From Leptolyngbya sp. O-77 (lineage in GTDB: Bacteria > Cyanobacteriota > Cyanobacteriia > Elainellales > Elainellaceae): a stretch of DNA of 64,000 bases. Shown here piece by piece: positions 52,809 through 61,839 of this stretch. The notes below the pieces were generated by a model. It searched no databases. It was given only the letters and a program-made list of their open reading frames with translations, and was not told the DNA's origin. How positions within the stretch are numbered: the first letter of the stretch is position 1; every line of letters starts with the position of its first letter. The stretch is taken from the NCBI RefSeq assembly GCF_001548395.1, contig NZ_AP017367.1:3447001-3511000 (forward strand). The letters run 5' to 3'. Position numbers and translations under genes: made by a program.

Positions 52809-53246
52809 ATGCGGGTCGTGTTGCAGCGGGTGTCGTCATCACAGGTTACGGTAGCGGGCGAAGTTGTAGGGCAGATTGGGCGCGGGCTGAATCTGCTGGT
52901 CGGCATCGCCAGTACAGACACCGAAGCGGAACTGGATTGGATGACGCGCAAGTGTTTGGAATTGCGGGTATTTTCCAATGGTGACGGCAAATTTGACCAG
53001 TCGGTGCTGGATGTTGGTGGAGACCTGCTGGTGATTAGCCAGTTCACCTTGTATGGCGACTGTCGCAAGGGGCGACGACCGTCGTTTGATCAGGCCGCAG
53101 CTCCCCCGCTCGCAGAGGTCCTATATCACCAGTTTGTCGAAAAGCTTCGCCAGAGCGGGCTGCGCGTAGAGACGGGGCGGTTTGGCGCGATGATGCAGGT
53201 GTCGATTGAGAACGATGGCCCGGTCACATTAATTCTGGAAAAATGA
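52809..53246 (+). CDS. dtd: D-aminoacyl-tRNA deacylase
   Basis: A 145-residue homodimeric enzyme that hydrolyses D-amino acids (and glycine from tRNA-Ala) off tRNA. The family motifs SQFTLYGDCRKGRRPSF and the Gly-cis-Pro loop near the C-terminus (NDGPVTLILEK) are intact. It starts MRVVLQRVSSSQVTVAGEVV. The ATG at 52809 follows AGCAAGGAGTCGGGAAA; an in-frame extension to 52623 is encoded by the tandem repeats and is not family sequence. Confidence 0.97.
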   Translation: MRVVLQRVSSSQVTVAGEVVGQIGRGLNLLVGIASTDTEAELDWMTRKCLELRVFSNGDGKFDQSVLDVGGDLLVISQFTLYGDCRKGRRPSFDQAAAPPLAEVLYHQFVEKLRQSGLRVETGRFGAMMQVSIENDGPVTLILEK

Positions 53247-53637
53247 TATTGGAGCGGGTGTTGGAGAAACTAGCCACCAGTTTTAATCTGGACGCAATCT
53301 GGACGCAATCTGGACACACGCGAACCGCAGCCCGTCCCCTTCACAACTCACCCTCTAGATTCCGCATTTTGCTGCAAAAAACACCCTGTTAGGTGAGGGC
53401 TTTCCCGAATACCGAACAGTATTATGAAGCCAACCGTAAAGCGCTGGGCGGTGAGCAAGCCCGTCTGAGACGCTTTTGTCGGGGACTGAGTCATTGCTTC
53501 TGAAGTGCAATCAGAGTCGCAATGAAAGCAGCGCCATTAAAGCAGTGCCGTTAAAGTAGTGCCGTTAAAGTAGTGCAATTAGTGCAGTTAAAGCGAAATT
53601 TCTAACAAGTGGCATGAGTTGGAGCAAGCGTTTGACA
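53247..53637. repeat. Intergenic region with tandem micro-duplications
   Basis: TGGACGCAATC is repeated in tandem (53288-53315). A TAAAGTAGTGCCGT-type unit is repeated three to four times with variation (53528-53592). No gene seen in about 390 bp. Confidence 0.6.
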
Positions 53638-54789
53638 ATGGAACCTGGCATCGTCTTACTAATTCAGCATGACCCAGAAACGTCGGTTAAAGCGTCGGAT
53701 GCATTAGATGGAACGGGGTTCAAATTGTCGGTTTGTGAACCGGGCGAAGGGGCAATCGCCGAGGCTGCTCAAATCCAGCCCGCGCTGATTCTCTTGGATG
53801 CCGGGTCTGAGGCGATCGCCCTGGAAACCTGCCGCCAACTTCAGTCCAATCCAAACACGAGCAGCATTCCTGTTCTGCTGCTGCTGCCGCCGACCAGCAA
53901 TCCCGACCAGCTTTATCCTGGCGTGTCTGATGTCTTGGTGAAGCCGCTGTTCACCCAGATGTTGCAGTCTAGAATTCGCATTCTGATGTCGCTCCAGGCG
54001 TTGCAGCAGCAGGTACGCTCTCAAAACCAGCGCCTCCAGCAAGAAGTCCTTAGCCGTCAGTGTGCAGTTCAGACGCTGCGGGATGTGATGCATGCGATCG
54101 CCCATGATCTGCGCAATCCTGTCTTGGGGATGCAGATGGTGTTTGGGAACTTGCTCAAGGGGACGACCTGTCCCCAGAGTCCCGATGCGGACTTGGTTTC
54201 AGTCTCTCGTTCCGAACTAGAACGCATGGCTCAGGGGGTCGATTGCTATCTCGGCTTGATCAATGCCATGCTCAGTGCCCACGCCGAGCCGGATGCATAC
54301 CTGGCGATTCAGCCCCAGCCCTTGCGTCTGGATGTGCTGGTGAAAGAGGTGATTCAAGATTTGGAGCCACTGCTCAAAAAGTCGCGGGCTACGGTGTTCT
54401 GCAATATTGACCCAGAGTTGCCCCCCGTCAAGGGCGACCCAAAGCGATTGTGGGATGTGCTGGAAAATCTTTTGGTCAATGCCCTTAAGCATAATCCGCC
54501 GGGGATTCAGTTGACGGTAGAACTGCGTCAGGAAGACGACTCAGTTTGCTTTAGCGTGCAGGACAACGGCATCGGGATTCCTCAGGAGCAATGCAAGCGG
54601 CTGTTTGGTCTGCATCAGCGGGGTCCAAATGCTCGACAGGGCTTGGGGCTGGGTCTATACCTCTGCCAGCGAATTCTCCAGGCCCACGGCAGCGAAATTC
54701 TAGTAGACAGCCGTCCCAAGGCGGGTGCAAAGTTTTGGTTCCTGCTGCCTCTGGAAAAAGAAGACGCGAAACTAGCGGCGATCGCCTGA
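53638..54789 (+). CDS. Hybrid response-regulator/histidine kinase
   Basis: About 383 residues, cytoplasmic. The N-terminal receiver domain (to ~115) has its likely phospho-Asp in PALILLDAGSEAI and the Lys in DVLVKPLF. A coiled linker (LQQQVRSQNQRLQQEVLSRQ) leads to a HisKA dimerisation domain with H box AIAHDLRNPVLGMQMVFGNL. An HATPase domain follows, with N box WDVLENLLVNALKHNPPG, G1 VQDNGIGIPQEQ and G2 GLGLGLYLCQRILQAHGSEI. It has no other sensor, so it probably takes its input through the receiver. The ATG at 53638 (MEPGIVLLIQHDPETSVKAS) is preferred over 53614. No cognate regulator is adjacent. Confidence 0.9.
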   Translation: MEPGIVLLIQHDPETSVKASDALDGTGFKLSVCEPGEGAIAEAAQIQPALILLDAGSEAIALETCRQLQSNPNTSSIPVLLLLPPTSNPDQLYPGVSDVLVKPLFTQMLQSRIRILMSLQALQQQVRSQNQRLQQEVLSRQCAVQTLRDVMHAIAHDLRNPVLGMQMVFGNLLKGTTCPQSPDADLVSVSRSELERMAQGVDCYLGLINAMLSAHAEPDAYLAIQPQPLRLDVLVKEVIQDLEPLLKKSRATVFCNIDPELPPVKGDPKRLWDVLENLLVNALKHNPPGIQLTVELRQEDDSVCFSVQDNGIGIPQEQCKRLFGLHQRGPNARQGLGLGLYLCQRILQAHGSEILVDSRPKAGAKFWFLLPLEKEDAKLAAIA

Positions 54790-54815
54790 TTAGCCCGCGT
54801 GACCTATTGTCTGGA

Positions 54816-56000
54816 TTAGGCAATGCTGCCGCGTTTGCGTGCCTCTTTATAGGAGGTTCCAATATTTTTCAGCCCGGCGCGGATCATTTCTCGCTCAAGC
54901 AGCGCAAAAAACCGAGCGCGATCGCCCCCACGCACCACAGCTTGGTTGTGGGCTTCGGCCAGCGCTACGGGATAGCCATAGCCCTTCTGCACCTGGGCCA
55001 GCGTCAGGCTGAGGGCGCTGTTGAGCAAGGCGGCATCTTCTGCGACCCACTGCGGCAGGTCGATGCGGGCAATCTCTGCGCCCACGTTGACATAGCAAAA
55101 GTAAACATGGTGCGGGCCGTATAGCTCCAAAATGCGGGAGGAACTGCGCCACAAGGGGCTGCGCTCTCCGGGTCGCAGCAGCAGATTCCACAGCGCTGTA
55201 TCGCGCAGCGGCGCAAATACCTGACAGGGCGCGTCCTCGGTCTTTCCCGGACAGTGAGTAAGGCAGTCGGGATGGGGATGGGGGCAGGTGTGTAGCCGTA
55301 GGAAATTCAGCGCTTCACTGCTGCGGGCAGCGCTGAGGTAGCCCACCAGCGGAATGCGGGCCGCTCGCAGCCGATCCCACGCTTCCAGGATGGGCGGCAG
55401 CAGGCGATCGCGGGCTTCCGTTGGCAGCGGCTCCAAAAACCAGTGAATCAGCGACCCGTCTACCATTGCCAGCGCGGGCATCTCTGGAGCCTCAGCTTTC
55501 TCTCCTTCGCCCAGTTCTGCCAGCACCGCCGCCTCCGACACCGTGCGCCGCAGCCCCATCCATTCCTCGGTGCGGATGCCCCACTGGCGAGATACGTACA
55601 GGTCTTCAGGTCGGTAAAACACCTCCGGCTGGCTGTCCAGCAAGGGATAGCGGTTTTGCCCGTAGTGCAGCACCACGCGCCCGACGTTAATCAAATAGCA
55701 ATAGGCGATCTCATGATGGCTGGGGGCAATTTGGGAGCCATCGGTCGCCAAAACGGTATGCAGCCGGGGGGCCGGGGCAATGGGGAGGCGCGTGTTTAGC
55801 GGCTCCACGGGACGAGCAGCAGAAAACCCTAGGCGATCGCCCCATTCCTGCTGGCGGGTGACCAATTCTGCCTGCTGCCCTTGCACGTCCTGCAATAGCG
55901 CTTCAGCCCGTTCTAGCCGCTGGCGGGCGGCGATTGACTCCGCAGTGAGATGCTGGCTAATGCCTTGCATCTGGCGGGCAAGCTTGGTCAAGTCGAGCAT
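54816..56000 (-). CDS. NurA-domain nuclease (DNA double-strand-break repair type)
   Basis: A 394-residue protein with a NurA fold. The first catalytic Asp is in VLATDGSQIAPSHHEIAYCY and later acids are in MPALAMVDGSLIHWFLEPL. VYFCYVNVGAEIARIDLPQW and GYGYPVALAEAHNQAVVRGG (metal-binding His) are the C-terminal motifs. In archaea NurA works with HerA; cyanobacterial versions are uncharacterised. No HerA is adjacent. The ATG at 56000 (MLDLTKLARQMQGISQHLTA) is preferred over 56024. Confidence 0.88.
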   Translation of the reverse strand: MLDLTKLARQMQGISQHLTAESIAARQRLERAEALLQDVQGQQAELVTRQQEWGDRLGFSAARPVEPLNTRLPIAPAPRLHTVLATDGSQIAPSHHEIAYCYLINVGRVVLHYGQNRYPLLDSQPEVFYRPEDLYVSRQWGIRTEEWMGLRRTVSEAAVLAELGEGEKAEAPEMPALAMVDGSLIHWFLEPLPTEARDRLLPPILEAWDRLRAARIPLVGYLSAARSSEALNFLRLHTCPHPHPDCLTHCPGKTEDAPCQVFAPLRDTALWNLLLRPGERSPLWRSSSRILELYGPHHVYFCYVNVGAEIARIDLPQWVAEDAALLNSALSLTLAQVQKGYGYPVALAEAHNQAVVRGGDRARFFALLEREMIRAGLKNIGTSYKEARKRGSIA

Positions 56001-56111
56001 AAAAGGCCGCAGTGAGGTTCCCAATCATCCCCCAGTCTGCTCCAGATCCTACCTCAGGTCAGCAAAGCAATACAAGCGTTCTGATTAGAAATGCCTAGAT
56101 TAACTGGCGGA

Positions 56112-56702
56112 TTAACTGGCTGTTTTTTGCAGTTCGTCCAGTCTTGCCAGCACCTCGCGGCTGTGAACGGCCGGATTGACACCCAAAAACCGCTCACGCA
56201 AAATGCCCTCCGGGTCTATCAAATAGGTGTGCCGAAGCGACATAGTACCCAACCAGGACCCGTAGGCCTTGCTCACCGCACCCGTCGTATCTGCTAACAG
56301 GGGAAACTTCAGCCCTTCAGAGTCACAAAATTCTCGGTGAGAATCCACATCGTCTACGCTGATGCCCAAAATCTGCGCGTTGCGAGCCTGATATTGCGGC
56401 AGGTCCCGCTGAAATCGCTGTGCCTCTAGCGTGCAGCCGGAGGTAAAGTCCTTGGGGTAGAAATACACCACGACCCACTTACCGCGATAGTCTGCCAGAG
56501 AAACTGTGCCGTCGCCAATGTTAGTGGGCAGAGAAAACTCTGGGGCGGGCTGGTCGAGTGGGGGCTGCGGGCCGCCCAGCGCTAGGACAGGGGGGAAAGG
56601 CGGCACAACCCAGAGCAACAAGCCTAGCAGCAGGCAGGCAGCAAGCCGGACGAGCGATCGCCCCTGCGGTAAAAGTTTCCAAAGCGCTCCAAAGAAAGCC
56701 AT
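56112..56702 (-). CDS. PrxQ/BCP-like peroxiredoxin with N-terminal membrane anchor or signal
   Basis: A 196-residue thiol peroxidase reducing H2O2 and organic peroxides. The N-terminus (MAFFGALWKLLPQGRSLVRL then AACLLLGLLLWVVPPFPPVL) is a signal or anchor, so it acts outside the cytosol or at the thylakoid lumen. The peroxidatic Cys is in KDFTSGCTLEAQRFQRD. The usual PrxQ resolving Cys five residues later is Gln; another Cys is in HREFCDSEGLKFPLL. The ATG at 56702 is chosen; a longer frame starts at 56753. TSLRHT-like and ERFLGVNPAVHSREVLARL complete the family pattern. Confidence 0.9.
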   Translation of the reverse strand: MAFFGALWKLLPQGRSLVRLAACLLLGLLLWVVPPFPPVLALGGPQPPLDQPAPEFSLPTNIGDGTVSLADYRGKWVVVYFYPKDFTSGCTLEAQRFQRDLPQYQARNAQILGISVDDVDSHREFCDSEGLKFPLLADTTGAVSKAYGSWLGTMSLRHTYLIDPEGILRERFLGVNPAVHSREVLARLDELQKTAS

Positions 56703-56989
56703 GACGCTCACCTGAGTAACGGCAAAGGGGGGAGGGGGGAGTAAACCTGGCAACTGTGAGTTCCGTAGCTCACTTTTCTTAGCATACCGTTACATTTCCC
56801 TGGCAGGCAGAAGATCGGACAAGAAACCGCAAAACGCCCGACCCGCGCAATTTTTAGATAAGCTTGCTGCTTTGCTTATCGTGTGGCCGAGGTTGCACAG
56901 GCTGTAGCGAAAATTTGCAAATCGGCGAAAATTTGCAAATCGTCTGTTCCCAATCTAAGTCAATCTAGCTAAGTCAATCGAGTCTCAAA

Positions 56990-57026
56990 ATCATAAAGCC
57001 CCTCTGAAGTTCACTCCAGAGAGGCC
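56990..57026 (-). terminator. Intrinsic terminator of tRNA-Glu
   Basis: Reading from the tRNA, GCCTCTCTGGAGT pairs with ACTTCAGAGGGGC (two G-U pairs), followed by TTTATGATTTTG. It begins 29 bp after the tRNA 3' end. Confidence 0.65.
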
Positions 57027-57054
57027 TTAACTCATTTACCAACCGTTAGCGGGA

Positions 57055-57127
57055 TACCCCCAGGGGAATTCGAATCCCCGTCGCCTCCGTGAAAGGGAGG
57101 TGTCCTAGGCCTCTAGACGATGGGGGC
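57055..57127 (-). tRNA. tRNA-Glu (anticodon UUC)
   Basis: A 73-nt gene starting GCCCCCATCGTCTAGAGGCC and ending in TGGGGGTA, almost the same as chloroplast trnE. The anticodon loop CTTTCAC gives TTC; the T-arm is GGGG/CCCC with loop ATTCGAAT. The G1-U72 pair and A73 are the known features. In cyanobacteria this tRNA also feeds tetrapyrrole synthesis through glutamyl-tRNA reductase. No CCA is encoded. Confidence 0.95.
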
Positions 57128-57427
57128 GTGTCCCAGACCTAAACTAGACTAGCGAATGGAAGTGGCGAATGTCAACACCTTTTTCACAAATCTGGCATTA
57201 TCTGGCATTGATATGTAATCCGGTTGAGGTGGAAGCTCAGTTGCAGCCCGCGATAGAGCTGGGCAGGCGCAACTGAACAGGAGGCAGATCGGCAATAGGC
57301 GGGAATCCAGGCGATGGGAGACTGAAGGGCGATCGCCACAATCTCGAACACCGCAGTGCCCAGAGGACCACAGTTGCTGAAGCGTCAAAACCTCAGAGTT
57401 CAGTTTGCACAGGCCCATTCTGTTTGG
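57128..57427. other. Intergenic spacer upstream of tRNA-Glu
   Basis: About 300 bp between tRNA-Glu and the small Npun_R1517-like gene. Apart from a short CTGGCATT tandem near 57190 nothing is recognisable. Confidence 0.4.
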
Positions 57428-57706
57428 CTAGCTTGCGTCGCTGGAGTTTCTCAGCCGAATCAACTGGCGGCGCATTTGCGGCGAAGCGTTGACTTCGGGA
57501 ACCTCTTGAGCCGACACTTCTACCTCGATGGGTTCTAGGTATTCATCCGCACCACAGGCAAAGGCATCCAGCAAGGTGTCAAGCAAGTGTTCTCGGTTGC
57601 CCAAGGCTCCTTTTTCCTCGATCAGGCGAAACTTGAGGTGAACCTCGCAGTCATAAACACCCACATCGGGATTAACGGGCTGATATCGAACAGAATTGGG
57701 TTCCAT
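57428..57706 (-). CDS. Small Npun_R1517-like regulator-type protein
   Basis: A 92-residue protein containing VGVYDCEVHLKFRLIEEKGA, LGNREHLLDTLLDAFACGAD and the C-terminal ASPQMRRQLIRLRNSSDAS. From memory this matches a cyanobacterial family named after Nostoc Npun_R1517, linked to heterocyst differentiation. The family also occurs in non-heterocystous strains, so that role should not be assumed here. The ATG at 57706 (MEPNSVRYQPVNPDVGV) is preferred over 57736. Confidence 0.65.
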   Translation of the reverse strand: MEPNSVRYQPVNPDVGVYDCEVHLKFRLIEEKGALGNREHLLDTLLDAFACGADEYLEPIEVEVSAQEVPEVNASPQMRRQLIRLRNSSDAS

Positions 57707-59172
57707 GTTTGAAAATCGCACTCCTGCGCCGAACAAAGGACCAGTAGAAACTCAGTAAACGCCAACGAAGACCCGGAGCGTAAACAGACCAAATAACCAA
57801 ATATAAGTACGTCAAACACTTTGGTAAAGCCGTCAGCCATTGATTAGAGGGAGTTGCTGACTCGATGCGGATTTTAAGTAGCGACTCAATCACTTCAGTC
57901 CAACGGACTATACTCCAGGATTCCCAAATTGTGGATTGAACTTGCGAACAAACAACTCAAGGTGAGTCAACAAAGTTGGATTGCTGGATGAGTTAAAGTT
58001 GCCAACTGAGTCGAAATCTGAGAGTCCCCTGGCAGTGCCCTGCGGTCTGCTATTTGCCACTAACTATCAAACGCTATCAAAGCCCCGGATTTCTCGAAAT
58101 CAAGTGCCTAGATGGCTCGTAATTTGAACATAGCATTCTTCTTTGGGAGACTGGAGTTAGTTTCTATGAAGTGTATGTGAGGACTTATTCTTGTCTTTAT
58201 ATGTCCTTCAAACGAACTTTTTTGACTTTCAACACGCAGTTGTTAAAGACACTTTTAAATCTGAGATGACACGGAATCTCCCGATTCAAGAGCGTGCTGT
58301 TTTTCTGTAGAGTTGCCCCAGGAATTTACGGAGTGAACAACTCACAAACTACACGGAGATTAGTAGTCAATATCCTTCAACCGTCAGGTAAAAAATACGC
58401 TGAGGGCGATCGCCCGTCCGCACTATCAAGGGTTTCGGCGCTTCAAGCAGTTTGAATTGACTGTGAATTATGCATAATGGCTTTTCGTACTCCCGCATCA
58501 TTAGAGACATATATACTTATACCCATGCTTGTACGGAGTATCGATCCGAACTTCGGATTTCCCGCTGTCAACGCTCTGAGCGGTAATTCATGACTGTACA
58601 GATAACGCACCAATCTTGTTCTACGTACTTACGTATAGAAGTTGGTGGCTCTGAATGAACTTGAAGTCGGGAATCTGATTTTATCCTCATTACAACCGCG
58701 CAATTCTCTACGCAAAACGTCCTATTCTAATCAGGGTTCTACCGTTGGATTCTTCAGCACGCCGGAATTGCCACATGATCGCCCAGAGAAAGAAGGAATT
58801 CGCGAGTTCTCAGCAGAATTGAAAGCGAAATTAGAATGTATGAATTGTGCAACTGCTTGCATTAAGAAATCTACTCGGTACAGGTTTTTGCTGGGTTTGT
58901 ACGGGCATTTTTTAAGTGCTGGTAATATTTATCACAAATCGAATGGGCTATTGTCTGAACGCAGGAGAGTGGACAGGGCGATCGCCCGACTTATGCCCGA
59001 CCGGGTTAAACCCCTGCACACGCTGGAGAATCGCTGTAGGATCGAGAGTGGAGCAACGCTGGGTTTGGAACTTTACGTTTGAAGCTTTCTACTGCCCGTT
59101 CGCCATTCCATCCCCTGCGCTGCAAATTCTTGTCGTGCAATCTCCGCTTGACGTAATCTGTTCAATCTTGCC
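57707..59172. other. Long AT-richer region without a convincing gene
   Basis: About 1.47 kb with lower GC than its surroundings. One open frame, 58642-59082 (+), encodes 146 residues but starts with TTG, lacks a ribosome site and shows no motif apart from a CMNCATACIKK Cys cluster; I do not call it a gene. The region could hold a decayed gene, a regulatory RNA or an upstream regulatory zone for mnmG. Confidence 0.4.
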
Positions 59173-61086
59173 GTGGATCTTCAGAGCTTGGTCGATTTTC
59201 AAGATGCGTTTGATGTCGTGGTTGTGGGTGCGGGCCATGCTGGCTGCGAGGCGGCGCTGGCGGCGGCCCGGCTCGGCTGTCGGACGCTGCTGCTCACGCT
59301 GAACTTAGACAAAATCGGCTGGCAGCCCTGCAACCCAGCCGTGGGCGGCCCGGCCAAGTCGCAGCTGACCCATGAAGTCGATGCCCTTGGCGGCGAAATT
59401 GGCAAAATGGCCGATCGAACCTATCTGCAAAAGCGCGTGCTAAATGTATCGCGCGGGCCGGCGGTGTGGGCGCTGCGAGCGCAGACCGATAAGCGGGAAT
59501 ACGCAGCCGTCATGCGCGGCATTGTAGAAAATCAGGAAAACCTGACCCTGCGCGAGGGCATGGTGACGGATTTGATCCTGGGCAAAAACGAGGAAGTCGT
59601 CGGCGTGCAGACCTACTTTGGCGTGGCGTTTGCCTGCAAGGCTGTGGTGCTGACGACGGGCACGTTTTTGGGCGGCATCATCTGGGTGGGGAACAAATCC
59701 ATGCCAGCCGGACGGGCAGGCGAGTTTGCGGCGACAGGGCTGACCGACACACTGAATCGCCTCGGCTTTGAGACTGGGCGGCTGAAAACCGGAACTCCGG
59801 CGCGGGTGGATCGGCGCTCAGTGGATTATTCTCGACTGGAGCCGCAGCCCGGTGATGAAGACATACGCTGGTTCAGCTTTGACCCGGAGGTGTGGGTTGA
59901 GCGGGAGCAACTGTGCTGCTATCTGACGCGCACCACCGCAGAAACCCATCGACTCATCCGCGAAAATCTGCATCTGTCCCCGGTGTACGGCGGCTGGGTG
60001 GATGCGAAGGGGCCGCGCTATTGCCCCAGCATTGAAGACAAAATCGTGCGCTTTGCCGACAAGGAATCGCACCAGATTTTCATTGAACCCGAAGGGCGCG
60101 ATATTCCTGAACTTTATATCCAGGGTTTTTCTACCGGGCTGCCAGAGGCGCTGCAAATCCAAATGTTGCGATCGCTCCCCGGTTTGGAAAACTGCGCCAT
60201 GCTGCGTCCCGCCTATGCGGTGGAATACGACTATCTGCCTGCGACCCAGTGCTATCCCACGCTGATGACCAAAAAAGTCGAAGGGCTGTTTTGTGCGGGT
60301 CAGGTGAACGGCACGACCGGGTATGAGGAAGCCGCGGCCCAAGGACTGGTGGCAGGCATTAACGCGGCTCGCTTTTGTCGCGGCGAAGCAATGCTGATCT
60401 TCCCGCGTGAGCAAAGCTACATCGGCACGCTGATCGATGATTTATGCACCAAAGATTTGCGGGAGCCATATCGAATGCTGACCTCGCGCTCAGAATATCG
60501 GCTGGTGCTGCGATCGGACAATGCCGATCAGCGCCTCACCCCTCTGGGCCGAGAAATTGGGCTGATCGACGATCGCCGCTGGGACTTGTTCACCCGCAAG
60601 CAGGCGCACATCACTGCCGAAAAAGAGCGGCTGCACGCTACCCGCATCAAGGAACACGACGATCTGGGCCAGCAAATCTATGCTGACACGCAGCAGGCCA
60701 TCAAAGGCTCCATCACGCTGGCGGATCTATTGCGCCGACCCGGTTTCCACTATGGGAATTTGGAGCGCTACGGCTTGGGCAATCCCGACCTCAGTCGTGC
60801 CGAACGGGAGGGCGCAGAGATTGATATTAAGTATTCTGGTTATTTGCAGCGGCAGCAAAACCAGATCGACCAGATTGCTCGGCAGGCAAACCGTCCCCTG
60901 CCGCCGGATCTGGATTATCACAGCATCGACACGCTTTCCAAAGAATCTCGCGAAAAACTGTCGCAGGTGCGCCCGCTGACGATTGGGCAGGCGGCGCGGA
61001 TTGGCGGCGTGAATCCGGCTGATGTGAACGCGCTGCTGCTGTATCTGGAACTGCGATCGCGCCGAGTGGAGGCGGTGGGAGGATGA
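59173..61086 (+). CDS. mnmG: tRNA uridine 5-carboxymethylaminomethyl modification enzyme MnmG (GidA)
   Basis: A 637-residue FAD enzyme that with MnmE modifies U34 in the wobble position of several tRNAs. The FAD site is DVVVVGAGHAGCEAALAAAR. The hallmark stretches GWQPCNPAVGGPAKSQLTHE and the active-site Cys in GPRYCPSIEDKIVRFADKES are present, as is AYAVEYDYLPATQCYPTLMT (second Cys). GQVNGTTGYEEAAAQGLVAG and the C-terminal GGVNPADVNALLLYLELRSR complete the match. The start codon is GTG at 59173 (MDLQSLVDFQDAFDVVVVGA). No mnmE lies in this window. Confidence 0.97.
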   Translation: MDLQSLVDFQDAFDVVVVGAGHAGCEAALAAARLGCRTLLLTLNLDKIGWQPCNPAVGGPAKSQLTHEVDALGGEIGKMADRTYLQKRVLNVSRGPAVWALRAQTDKREYAAVMRGIVENQENLTLREGMVTDLILGKNEEVVGVQTYFGVAFACKAVVLTTGTFLGGIIWVGNKSMPAGRAGEFAATGLTDTLNRLGFETGRLKTGTPARVDRRSVDYSRLEPQPGDEDIRWFSFDPEVWVEREQLCCYLTRTTAETHRLIRENLHLSPVYGGWVDAKGPRYCPSIEDKIVRFADKESHQIFIEPEGRDIPELYIQGFSTGLPEALQIQMLRSLPGLENCAMLRPAYAVEYDYLPATQCYPTLMTKKVEGLFCAGQVNGTTGYEEAAAQGLVAGINAARFCRGEAMLIFPREQSYIGTLIDDLCTKDLREPYRMLTSRSEYRLVLRSDNADQRLTPLGREIGLIDDRRWDLFTRKQAHITAEKERLHATRIKEHDDLGQQIYADTQQAIKGSITLADLLRRPGFHYGNLERYGLGNPDLSRAEREGAEIDIKYSGYLQRQQNQIDQIARQANRPLPPDLDYHSIDTLSKESREKLSQVRPLTIGQAARIGGVNPADVNALLLYLELRSRRVEAVGG

Positions 61087-61145
61087 GGAAAGAACGAAGA
61101 ACGAAGAGCGAAGAGGGAAGAGGGAAGAGGGAAGAACGAAGAGGG
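61083..61145. repeat. Purine-rich GAAGAACGAA tract
   Basis: Right after the mnmG stop, AAGAACGAAGAACGAAGAGC, GAAGAGGGAAGAGGGAAGAG and GGAAGAACGAAGAGG run together. It is the same repeat type as at 46167-46275 but only the purine half is present on this strand. Confidence 0.7.
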
Positions 61146-61230
61146 CTTGACCCTGGCTTGCTGCCTTCTCCTCATTGGGGCATTCCAACACCCTGTCACG
61201 TAGCGTTCTTGTTAATGTGTTACGGAATCT

Positions 61231-61824
61231 ATGCAGGCTGTGAAGACCATTAAGTTTCTCAAGGAGCCGACTTCGGTCGCTTGGGTCGAGCAGGCGATCG
61301 CCCATCTCGACACCATCCTGCTCGACCATTCCCACTGCGAACGCAAGGCAGCGGGCGTAGCGCTGAACCTGATGTTTCGCTATCCCTCTAGTGCCAAGCT
61401 GGTGCGGAGCCTGACGGCGATCGCCCAGGAGGAGTTGGAACATTTTGAACTGGTGAACCAGTGGCTTGATCGGCGCGGCGTGGCCCTGGCTCCCCTGTCG
61501 GCTCCCCCCTACGGCGCAGGCCTATCCAGCCAAATTCGCCGCCAAGAGCCACACCGAATGCTCGACTCGCTGCTAGTGTCGGCGCTGATCGAGGCTCGCA
61601 GCCACGAGCGGCTGGGGCTATTGGCCCAACACTGCCCCGATGCAGACTTGGCGCAGTTTTATCGCGGGCTGATGGCTTCGGAGGCGCGGCACTATGGCGC
61701 ATATTGGACGCTGGCGGCAACCTATTTTGACCCAGACACCGTGAACCAGCGGCTGGCAGAACTAGCAGAGGTCGAAAGTGCGCTACTGGCGACGCTGCAT
61801 CCAGAGCCGCGAATCCACAGCTAA
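61231..61824 (+). CDS. miaE: MiaE-like tRNA hydroxylase (di-iron)
   Basis: A 197-residue ferritin-like protein. MiaE hydroxylates the isopentenyl side chain of ms2i6A37 in tRNA. Di-iron ligands are visible in LDHSHCERKAAGVALNLM, AQEELEHFELVNQWLDRRGV, LIEARSHERLGLL and ASEARHYGAYWTLA. It follows mnmG by 144 bp on the same strand, an association of two tRNA-modification genes. The ATG at 61231 begins MQAVKTIKFLKEPTSVAWVE. Confidence 0.9.
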   Translation: MQAVKTIKFLKEPTSVAWVEQAIAHLDTILLDHSHCERKAAGVALNLMFRYPSSAKLVRSLTAIAQEELEHFELVNQWLDRRGVALAPLSAPPYGAGLSSQIRRQEPHRMLDSLLVSALIEARSHERLGLLAQHCPDADLAQFYRGLMASEARHYGAYWTLAATYFDPDTVNQRLAELAEVESALLATLHPEPRIHS

Positions 61825-61839
61825 GGGAGTGCTGGGAAA

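Noticed and set aside
58642..59082. 146-codon open frame with a short Cys cluster
   Set aside because: TTG start, no ribosome site, AT-rich low-complexity composition and no family resemblance. It is kept as part of the gene-poor region.
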